The notes beneath the pieces are model-generated. The model worked only from the letters and a program-made list of their open reading frames with translations. It had not been told where the DNA came from and did no database searches. This document shows positions 1 through 5,767 of a stretch of 5,856 bases of DNA, one piece after another (within the stretch, counting starts at the first letter, position 1; every line of letters begins with the position of its first letter). The translations under genes were made by a program, and so were the position numbers. Source of the DNA: an uncultured Bacteroidales bacterium (GTDB lineage: Bacteria > Bacteroidota > Bacteroidia > Bacteroidales > UBA932); NCBI GenBank assembly GCA_937901105.1, contig CALCHD010000168.1, positions 1-5,856 of the forward strand, given 5' to 3'.

Positions 1-1895
1 ATCTTGCAAACGGAAGAAAAGGCTCCAATGGTATTCCCGACATTCTTGATGAGGCAAAATGGGGACTTGAGTGGCTCAACAGGATGAACCCTGAAGACAA
101 GGTGATGTTCAACCAGATTGCAGATGACAGGGACCACGCAGGAATGAGGGTTCCACACAGGGACAGTGTAGACTATGGCTGGGGTCCTGGCGAGGGAAGG
201 CCTGTTTATTTTGTTACAGGCAAGCCTCAAGGATTGGGCAAGCATATCAACAGGACTACCGGAGTTGCCTCTACAGCAGGAAAATTCGCATCAACTTTTG
301 CATTGGGAGCAAAACTGTTCAAGGATATAGACCCTAAACTGGCTAATGTAATGCAGGTTAAGGCAACTCAGGCATTTGCATTCGGAGAGGAGTTCCCTGG
401 CAATACACAGACAGCGTGTCTTGTTTCACCATACTTCTACGAGGAGGATTCTTATGTTGATGACCTTGAGCTTGCAGCTGCAACACTTGCAGAGTTTACA
501 GGAATGCCGGAGTGGAAGAAGAAGGCTGACTACTGGGGAGACCTGGAGCCTGTAACTCCTTGGATGGAGACTGGCAGAAGGGGAGAGTACCACCACTATC
601 AGTGGTATCCGTTCATTAATCTGGGACACTTCCTTCAGGCAAGAAGTGCAGATCCAAAGATTGCAAAGAAATATCAGGGATTCATGAAACTTGGCCTTGA
701 GATGCTGCAGAAGAGGGGTGCAGAGGATCCGTTCATGCACGGTGTCCCTTACTTGTGGTGCTCAAACAACCTTACTTCGGCAGCAGTGTCATATGCTAGG
801 CTTTATAATATTTCGTCGGGAGACTCAACATTTGTAGAGATGGAGATGGCGTTGAGGGACTGGCTTTTGGGATGTAACCCTTGGGGTACAACCATGATTG
901 TAGGCTATCCTTCAATTGCAGACTATCCGGAGTTCCCTCACTCTTCTTATTTGAGGGTATGGAATGACATTACCCCTGGCGGACTGATTGACGGCCCTAT
1001 ACAGAGAGATCTGTTTGAGGAGAGGGCAGGCTTCTCACTTACCCGCCCTGATGAGTATGCCGTATTCAACCACGGAGAGGCTGTATATCATGATGACATA
1101 GGAGACTATGCAAGCAACGAGCCTACAATGGACGGATCAGCTGGTCTTACATACTATTTTTCAGCAATGGAGGAACTGGGCAGGAAACAGAAGAAACTGG
1201 ATGTTGTAAAGGACAGATACAACTGTGTTGTGAGGATCAAGCCGCAGAGCAAGGATATCTACCTTGTATTTACTGCAGATTCAATGTTCCAGGGTGGAGA
1301 GAAGGTTCTCAAGACTTTGAAGAAGCAGAAGGTTAAAGGTTCGTTCTTCTTTACCGGAAATGCCTTGAGGCTTGAGGAGCATAAGGATATAATTGAGAAG
1401 ATCATCAAGGAAGAGCATTATGTTGGCGGCCATTCGGATTCGCATATGCTTTATGCAGAGTGGAGCAACAGGGACTCTCTGATTGTAACTCATCAGCAGA
1501 TCTTGGACGACATCATTGCCAATGCACGTGAGCTGGAGAAATTTGGTGTCACAAAAGAGATGTCGGGATGGTTCCTTCCTCCATACGAGTATTACAATGA
1601 CAAGACTGTAAGGCTTACTGAAAGCCTGGGCTATAAAGTGTTGAACTATACCCCGGGAACAGCAACCCCAGCAGACTATACCACTCCTTCTATGCCTAAC
1701 TACAAGACTTCGCAGCAGCTTATTGACAAGCTTTATGCTTTTGAGAAGGCAAACGGATTGGGCGGAGCCGTCATACTTATCCATCCGGGAGTGAATGAGG
1801 AGAGAATTGACAGGCTGTATGACAGGCTTGCTGAAATAATACAGGATTTGAAGGACAAAGGCTACAGCTTCAAGTCATTGAACGAGATTGAATAA
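1..1895 (+). CDS. GH9 glycoside hydrolase fused to a CE4/NodB-like polysaccharide deacetylase domain (5' end missing)
   Basis: Probable secreted or surface beta-glucanase/cellulase-type enzyme with a second, deacetylase-like domain. The frame is open from position 3 to the TAA at 1893-1895, and the first codons (LANGRKGSNGIPDILDEAKW) already read as the start of a GH9 (alpha/alpha)6 barrel, so the true start, signal peptide, any Ig-like module and the GH9 DAGD motif lie to the left. GH9 marks in order: GIPDILDEAKWGLEW (33-74), HHYQWYPFINLGH (about 594-632), GCNPWG (870-887), PHSS (936-947) where most GH9 enzymes have PHHR, and DDIGDYASNEPTMDG ending near 1133, whose Glu (1119-1121) is the expected catalytic acid. 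After a linker near 1180-1245 comes a CE4-like domain: FTADS (1269-1283), HSDSH (1431-1445), PPYE (1578-1589), LIHPG (1776-1790). The metal Asp/His/His set is present, but the usual base Asp of TFDD is Ala. Substrate is unknown; a plant beta-glucan is the default inference. GH9 is certain from motifs, the CE4 activity is not. Confidence 0.9.
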   Translation, partial: LANGRKGSNGIPDILDEAKWGLEWLNRMNPEDKVMFNQIADDRDHAGMRVPHRDSVDYGWGPGEGRPVYFVTGKPQGLGKHINRTTGVASTAGKFASTFALGAKLFKDIDPKLANVMQVKATQAFAFGEEFPGNTQTACLVSPYFYEEDSYVDDLELAAATLAEFTGMPEWKKKADYWGDLEPVTPWMETGRRGEYHHYQWYPFINLGHFLQARSADPKIAKKYQGFMKLGLEMLQKRGAEDPFMHGVPYLWCSNNLTSAAVSYARLYNISSGDSTFVEMEMALRDWLLGCNPWGTTMIVGYPSIADYPEFPHSSYLRVWNDITPGGLIDGPIQRDLFEERAGFSLTRPDEYAVFNHGEAVYHDDIGDYASNEPTMDGSAGLTYYFSAMEELGRKQKKLDVVKDRYNCVVRIKPQSKDIYLVFTADSMFQGGEKVLKTLKKQKVKGSFFFTGNALRLEEHKDIIEKIIKEEHYVGGHSDSHMLYAEWSNRDSLIVTHQQILDDIIANARELEKFGVTKEMSGWFLPPYEYYNDKTVRLTESLGYKVLNYTPGTATPADYTTPSMPNYKTSQQLIDKLYAFEKANGLGGAVILIHPGVNEERIDRLYDRLAEIIQDLKDKGYSFKSLNEIE

Positions 1896-2754
1896 AAATA
1901 GCACAAAATATGTAAGAAAAGAGGTATTGAACCCGGTAATCACCCTCATGGAGGTGGAGGCCCCAAGACTTGCGGCTTCAGCAAAGCCAGGTCAGTTTCT
2001 TATTGTAAGGTCAGATGAGGAGGGTGAGAGAATTCCTCTTACCATCTGTGACTATAATGTAGAGAAAGGTACAGTTACAATAGTTACCCAGGCAATTGGC
2101 GCCAGCAGCAAGGAGATTTGCGCAAAGGGGATAGGAGAACATTTTGCTGATGTTGTAGGACCGTTGGGCCAGCCGTCGGAATTCATTGAGCTTCCCGACG
2201 AGGAGCTGGCAAAAATGTCTTTCGTGTTCATAGCGGGCGGTTTGGGTACCGCACCTGTGTATCCCCAGGCAAAATATTTCCATGACAAGGGGGCAAAGGT
2301 GGATGTGATTCTTGGAGCAAAGAGTGCAGATTTGGTGATCCTTGAGGAGGAGATGTCCCAAGTATGTGACAATCTGTATATCTGTACAGATGACGGATCA
2401 AAAGGATTCAAGGGGCTTGTAACTGCAAAACTTGAAGAACTTGTGGCAGGCGGCAAGGAGTATACCCAGGCAGTGGCCATAGGACCTATGATAATGATGA
2501 AGTTCGTTACTCTAACAGCCAAGAAGTTCAACCTTCCGTTGGTTGTGAGCCTGAATACACTTATGGTAGACGGAACCGGAATGTGCGGCGCGTGCAGGGT
2601 AACCGTTGCCGGCAAAGTGCGCTTTGCTTGTGTAGAAGGTCCGGAGTTCAATGCATACGACGTGGATTTTGACGAGGCAATGCGCAGACAGGCAATGTAC
2701 AGGGAGATTGAGGTGGAGGCTGATCACAAATGTAAAATTGGGAGGGGAAAATAA
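1888..2754 (+). CDS. nfnA: NADH-dependent ferredoxin:NADP+ oxidoreductase, small subunit (NfnA)
   Basis: Cytoplasmic iron-sulfur flavoprotein of the ferredoxin-NADP reductase/PyrK type, 288 aa, the usual length. With NfnB it couples reduced ferredoxin and NADH to NADP+ reduction by flavin-based electron bifurcation or its reverse (family knowledge). Visible: an FAD-binding beta-barrel with RIPLT at residues 48-52, a GGLGTAPVYP nucleotide-binding loop at 117-126, and a C-terminal [2Fe-2S] motif with Cys233, Cys236 and Cys248. The position that is the first cluster Cys in PyrK is Asp228 here, as expected for NfnA. The start is TTG at 1888: a stop in this frame at 1879-1881 excludes anything longer, and the next ATG (1948) would remove the first strand, including the family-like KEVLNP segment. 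No clear Shine-Dalgarno is seen. The gene overlaps the GH9 gene by 8 bp and nfnB by 1 bp. Often annotated as sulfide/dihydroorotate dehydrogenase-like; PyrK is unlikely because an NfnB, not pyrD, follows. Confidence 0.9.
   Translation: MNKNSTKYVRKEVLNPVITLMEVEAPRLAASAKPGQFLIVRSDEEGERIPLTICDYNVEKGTVTIVTQAIGASSKEICAKGIGEHFADVVGPLGQPSEFIELPDEELAKMSFVFIAGGLGTAPVYPQAKYFHDKGAKVDVILGAKSADLVILEEEMSQVCDNLYICTDDGSKGFKGLVTAKLEELVAGGKEYTQAVAIGPMIMMKFVTLTAKKFNLPLVVSLNTLMVDGTGMCGACRVTVAGKVRFACVEGPEFNAYDVDFDEAMRRQAMYREIEVEADHKCKIGRGK
2740..2747 (+). promoter_or_regulatory. Ribosome binding site of nfnB
   Basis: The run GGGAGGGG contains a perfect GGAGG core (2741-2745) eight bases before the ATG at 2754. 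It is the only strong Shine-Dalgarno in the window and lies in the last codons of nfnA, so nfnB can initiate on its own as well as by coupling through the TAATG stop/start overlap. Confidence 0.7.
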
Positions 2755-4142
2755 TGGCAAGAATACCTAGAATACCGGTAAGGGAGCAGGATCCGCAGAT
2801 AAGGGCAAAGAACTTTAAGGAGGTTTGCCTCGGATATTCAGACGAGGAGGCAATGCTTGAGGCAAGAAGATGTCTCAAATGCAAAAAGCCTGCATGTATG
2901 ACAGCATGTCCGGTATCTGTAAAGATTCCGTTCTTTGTTGAACAAATTGCAAAAGGCAACTTTGAGGAGGCTGCAAAGATTATTGCAATCGACAGCTCGC
3001 TTCCTGCAATCTGCGGAAGGGTTTGTCCGCAGGAGAACCAGTGCGAAGGCTCATGTGTCCTTGGTGTAAAGGGCGATGCCCTGTCAATTGGCAAACTTGA
3101 GCGTTTTGTAGCTGACTGGTGCAGGGAGAACAATGTTTCAGTAGCAGCAAAGGCTCCTGCAAACGGCTATAAAGTGGCTGTAGTTGGAAGCGGTCCTGGC
3201 GGCCTTGCATGTGCTAGCGACTTGGCAAAGATGGGCTATGATGTAACTATCTTTGAGGTGCTTCACAAGGCAGGAGGTGTGCTTACATACGGCATTCCGG
3301 AGTTCAGGCTCCCAAAAGACACTGTAGTGGCCCATGAAATTGAGAATGTGAAAAAATTGGGTGTTAAGATAGAGACCAACGTTGTGGTGGGACGTACCCT
3401 TACAATTGATGAAATGTTTGATAAGGAGGGGTTTGATGCTGTCTTCATTGGCAGCGGAGCAGGTCTTCCTAAATTCATGGATATCCCGGGAGAGAACCTT
3501 AACGGCGTAGTGTCAGCTAACGAGTTCCTTACCAGAAGCAACCTTATGAAGGCATATAAGGAGGATTCAAGAACTCCAATTTACGTAGGAAACAAGGTTT
3601 GTGTAGTTGGTGGAGGCAACGTGGCAATGGATGCTGCAAGAACAGCATTGCGTCTTGGGGCAGAAGTTACAGTAGTATACCGCAGAACAGAGAAGGAGCT
3701 TCCTGCAAGGGTTGAAGAGGTACACCATGCAAAAGAGGAGGGAGTGCAGTTCCAGCTCCTTACCAACCCTGTTGAGGTGGTAGGAAACGAAAAAGGTTGG
3801 GTAACCGGCCTGAAATGTGAGCAGATGGAGTTGGGCGAGCCTGATGCAAGCGGCAGAAGATCTCCTATAGCAGTTCCGGATTCACATTTTATAGTAGACG
3901 CAGATGTGGTTATCATGGCGTTGGGTACAGCACCTAACCCGCTGATTGCCCAGACAACCAAGGGGCTGGAGAGAAACCGCAAAGGTGGAATTCAGGCAGA
4001 CGAGAACGGCGTTACAACCAGAGAAGGTGTATTTGCCGGCGGCGATGCGGTATCGGGAGCAGCAACCGTAATCCTGGCTATGGGAGCAGGAAGAAAGGCA
4101 GCAGCAGCAATTGACGAATATTTAAAGAACAAGAAGAAATAA
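2754..4142 (+). CDS. nfnB: NADH-dependent ferredoxin:NADP+ oxidoreductase, large subunit (NfnB; GltD-like)
   Basis: Large subunit of the Nfn complex, 462 aa, a typical full length. It carries the bifurcating FAD, two [4Fe-4S] clusters and the NADP(H) site; the complex exchanges electrons among ferredoxin, NAD(H) and NADP(H) in fermenting anaerobes (family knowledge). Seen in order: a first cysteine group at 40, 43, 48 and 52 (RCLKCKKPACMTACP), a second at 87, 91, 97 and 101 (CGRVCPQENQCEGSC), the FAD dinucleotide fold GSGPGG at 145-150, an NADP-type fold GGGNVAMD at 286-293 with YRRTEKELPAR at 309-319 (Arg310/Arg311 suit the 2'-phosphate), and the closing FAD motif GGD at 429-431. Automatic pipelines often call this gltA or gltD, glutamate synthase small subunit. 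No glutamate synthase large subunit is adjacent and an NfnA partner lies directly upstream, so NfnB is preferred. ATG start with good Shine-Dalgarno; 1-bp overlap with nfnA. Confidence 0.9.
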   Translation: MARIPRIPVREQDPQIRAKNFKEVCLGYSDEEAMLEARRCLKCKKPACMTACPVSVKIPFFVEQIAKGNFEEAAKIIAIDSSLPAICGRVCPQENQCEGSCVLGVKGDALSIGKLERFVADWCRENNVSVAAKAPANGYKVAVVGSGPGGLACASDLAKMGYDVTIFEVLHKAGGVLTYGIPEFRLPKDTVVAHEIENVKKLGVKIETNVVVGRTLTIDEMFDKEGFDAVFIGSGAGLPKFMDIPGENLNGVVSANEFLTRSNLMKAYKEDSRTPIYVGNKVCVVGGGNVAMDAARTALRLGAEVTVVYRRTEKELPARVEEVHHAKEEGVQFQLLTNPVEVVGNEKGWVTGLKCEQMELGEPDASGRRSPIAVPDSHFIVDADVVIMALGTAPNPLIAQTTKGLERNRKGGIQADENGVTTREGVFAGGDAVSGAATVILAMGAGRKAAAAIDEYLKNKKK

Positions 4143-4143
4143 G

Positions 4144-5493
4144 ATGGCTCAGAAACCAAGCATTCCAAAGGGGACGAGAGACTTTGGACCTGCAGAGATG
4201 GCAGGAAGAAACTATATATTTGACACAATCCGTTCAGTATTCAAAAAATACGGATTCAACCCGCTAGAGACCCCTTCAATGGAGAACCTTTCTACATTGT
4301 TGGGCAAATATGGAGACGAGGGTGACAAGCTTCTGTTCAAGATCCTCAACTCCGGAGAAGCTTTTTCAAAAGTGCAGGCAGAGGAGCTTGAGAACAGCAA
4401 TGCCCTTTCATTGAAAGTGTGCGAGAAAGGCTTGAGATATGACCTTACAGTGCCGTTTGCAAGATATGTGGTGCAGCACCAGAACGAACTGGCATTCCCT
4501 TTCAAGCGCTACCAGATACAGCCGGTTTGGAGAGCAGACCGCCCGCAGAAAGGACGCTATAGGGAGTTCTACCAGTGCGACGTAGACGTAATTGGCAGCA
4601 AATCCCTTATCAACGAGCTTGAGCTTGTACAGATTGTAGACGAGGTATTTGCAAAATTCGGCATCAACGTATGCATCAAGATTAACAACAGAAAAGTCCT
4701 TCAGGGACTTGCAGAGGTTATTGGTCATCCCGACAAGCTTGTAGACATCACAGTTGCTATTGACAAGATTGACAAAATAGGCCTTGACGCAGTAAAAGCT
4801 GAGTTGACAGAGAGAGGAATTGATGAGAAAGGTATAGCAACCATTGAGCCTGTACTTACATTGAGCGGCACAACTGCAGAGAAACTTGCAACAATGAAAG
4901 AGATCCTTGCATCCAGCGAGGCGGGACTTAAAGGCCTTGCAGAGCTTGAGGAACTGTTCGGATACATTGCAGTGGCAGGAATCAGACAGGAGGTGGAGAT
5001 TGACCTTTCACTTGCCCGTGGCCTGAACTACTACACCGGAGCAATCTTTGAGGTAAAGGCAAAAGACTTTGCAATAGGCAGCATCTGCGGTGGCGGAAGA
5101 TACGATGACCTTACAGGCATCTTCGGCCTTCCGGGCATGAGCGGCGTAGGTATCTCATTCGGTGCAGACCGTATCTATGACGTACTTCAGGGCTTGGACA
5201 AATTCCCTAAAGAGGCAATCGTTGGCACAAAAGTGCTCTTCTCAAACATGGGAGACGCAGAGGTGGCATACACCCTTCCAATCATTGCAGGCTTGAGGGC
5301 ACAGGGAATCAACTGTGAAATTTATCCCGACAAGACCAAGCTCAAGAAGCAGTTTGACTATGCTGCAAAGAAAAATGTCCCTTACTTTGTAATTATTGGT
5401 GAACAGGAAGTGGCTGACGGAACGGTAGTTATAAAAAATCAGGCAACAGGCGAACAGATAATTTGCAAAAAAGATGAAATAAAATTTGCATAA
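4144..5493 (+). CDS. hisS: Histidyl-tRNA synthetase
   Basis: Class II aminoacyl-tRNA synthetase that charges tRNA-His with histidine in the cytoplasm; 449 aa, full length. Seen: the N-terminal KGTRDFGP (residues 9-16), motif 2 region with LRYDLTVPFARYV (97-109) and WRADRPQKGRYREFYQCDVDVIG beginning at 129, the histidine signatures LARGLNYYTG (290-299) and GGGRYDD (316-322), motif 3 GVGISFGADR (334-343), and a C-terminal anticodon-binding domain from about 360. The insertion and wording around residues 54-95 resemble Bacteroidales HisRS. The ATG lies one base after the nfnB stop, and the family-typical N terminus starts right there, so the start is secure even though only a weak AAGAAG-like ribosome site precedes it. 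Co-transcription with nfnAB is likely. No terminator follows directly; the -33 element of the next promoter sits in its last codons. Confidence 0.97.
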   Translation: MAQKPSIPKGTRDFGPAEMAGRNYIFDTIRSVFKKYGFNPLETPSMENLSTLLGKYGDEGDKLLFKILNSGEAFSKVQAEELENSNALSLKVCEKGLRYDLTVPFARYVVQHQNELAFPFKRYQIQPVWRADRPQKGRYREFYQCDVDVIGSKSLINELELVQIVDEVFAKFGINVCIKINNRKVLQGLAEVIGHPDKLVDITVAIDKIDKIGLDAVKAELTERGIDEKGIATIEPVLTLSGTTAEKLATMKEILASSEAGLKGLAELEELFGYIAVAGIRQEVEIDLSLARGLNYYTGAIFEVKAKDFAIGSICGGGRYDDLTGIFGLPGMSGVGISFGADRIYDVLQGLDKFPKEAIVGTKVLFSNMGDAEVAYTLPIIAGLRAQGINCEIYPDKTKLKKQFDYAAKKNVPYFVIIGEQEVADGTVVIKNQATGEQIICKKDEIKFA

Positions 5494-5516
5494 TTGAAAA
5501 ATAAGCTCTACTTTTG
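5485..5516 (+). promoter_or_regulatory. Bacteroidetes-type promoter for tRNA-fMet
   Basis: TTTG at 5485-5488 and TACTTTTG at 5509-5516 are separated by 20 bases, an exact match to the Bacteroidetes primary-sigma consensus of a -33 TTTG, a 19-21 base gap and a -7 TAnnTTTG. A start near 5520-5525 would give a leader of about 40 bases before the mature tRNA. The -33 element overlaps the Phe-Ala end of hisS. Confidence 0.75.
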
Positions 5517-5537
5517 CAGTCCAATTCGGAAACGATA

Positions 5538-5549
5538 ACCCCTCGGGGT
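5538..5549 (+). other. Short GC hairpin in the pre-tRNA leader
   Basis: ACCCCTCGGGGT can fold into a tight stem with a CTCG loop (four pairs), 11 bases before the tRNA. No T-tract follows, so it is not a normal intrinsic terminator. It may shape or protect the 5' leader before RNase P cleavage, or cause pausing of read-through from hisS. The structure is seen; the role is inference. Confidence 0.4.
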
Positions 5550-5560
5550 AAGACATACAT

Positions 5561-5633
5561 CGCGGAGTGGAGCAGTTGGTAGCTCGTCGGGCTCATAACC
5601 CGAAGGCCGTAGGTTCGAGTCCTGCCTCCGCTA
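5561..5633 (+). tRNA. tRNA-Met (anticodon CAT), initiator tRNA-fMet
   Basis: A complete 73-base cloverleaf. Acceptor CGCGGAG pairs with CTCCGC from position 2:71 onward, leaving 1:72 unpaired (C against T). The D stem is GAGC/GCTC, the anticodon stem TCGGG/CCCGA with loop CTCATAA (CAT at 5594-5596), the variable loop has five bases, and the T arm is GTAGG-TTCGAGT-CCTGC. Three features mark an initiator rather than an elongator Met tRNA: the 1:72 mismatch, three consecutive G-C pairs at the base of the anticodon stem (29-31 with 39-41), and the A11:T24 pair. CCA is not encoded (CTA follows A73) and must be added after transcription. It has its own promoter upstream and terminator downstream, and its 3' end is a candidate attachment site for the mobile element to the right. 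Confidence 0.95.
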
Positions 5634-5635
5634 CT

Positions 5636-5680
5636 AAAAAGGCTGTAAGTTGTTTAGATTCAAACACTTCAGCCTTTTTT
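5636..5680 (+). terminator. Intrinsic terminator after tRNA-fMet
   Basis: GGCTG (5641-5645) pairs with CAGCC (5670-5674). The stem continues inward through AAG/CTT and TGTTT/AAACA with single-T bulges, around an AGATTC loop, and is followed by six T. Five A at 5636-5640 mirror the T run, so it could also stop transcription coming from the right. It begins three bases after the tRNA and probably ends both the tRNA transcript and any read-through from hisS. Confidence 0.85.
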
Positions 5681-5692
5681 CTTAATAACAAC

Positions 5693-5711
5693 CGGGACAA
5701 AAACGGGACAA
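5693..5711 (+). repeat. Two direct CGGGACAA repeats, 11 bp apart
   Basis: CGGGACAA occurs at 5693-5700 and again at 5704-5711, with an 11-bp period close to one helical turn, so both copies face the same side of the DNA. The pair lies between the terminator and the integrase gene. Such phased repeats suit an integrase arm site, an excisionase site or a repressor operator; which one cannot be told from sequence. The rest of 5681-5767 shows no gene, only an A/T-rich stretch and a run of ten A. Confidence 0.6.
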
Positions 5712-5767
5712 GCATTATTAACTCTTTAGGCTTGGATGGAAATTCTCCGTCTTTGCCTAAAAAAAAA

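Noticed and set aside
84..86. ATG at 84 as the true start of the GH9 gene
   Set aside because: The same frame is open to the left edge and the residues before this Met (GIPDILDEAKWGLEWLNR) are conserved GH9 sequence, so the Met is internal.
2052..2651. Long open frame on the minus strand inside nfnA (199 codons)
   Set aside because: It lies wholly antisense to a gene with clear family motifs and shows no recognisable domain; it is a codon-use shadow. The same holds for the other minus-strand frames in 426-4967.
1888..2754. Dihydroorotate dehydrogenase electron-transfer subunit (PyrK)
   Set aside because: Asp replaces the first cluster Cys of PyrK and the next gene is NfnB-like, not pyrD.
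2754..4142. Glutamate synthase small subunit (gltD)
   Set aside because: The fold is shared, but no large glutamate synthase subunit is nearby and an NfnA partner is adjacent.
5538..5549. The ACCCCTCGGGGT hairpin as a hisS terminator
   Set aside because: There is no T-tract after it, and it lies downstream of the tRNA promoter, where it would block the tRNA transcript.
5242..5556. Minus-strand frame covering the hisS end and the tRNA leader
   Set aside because: It crosses the hisS anticodon-binding domain and the promoter and leader of the tRNA, and its peptide shows no recognisable domain.
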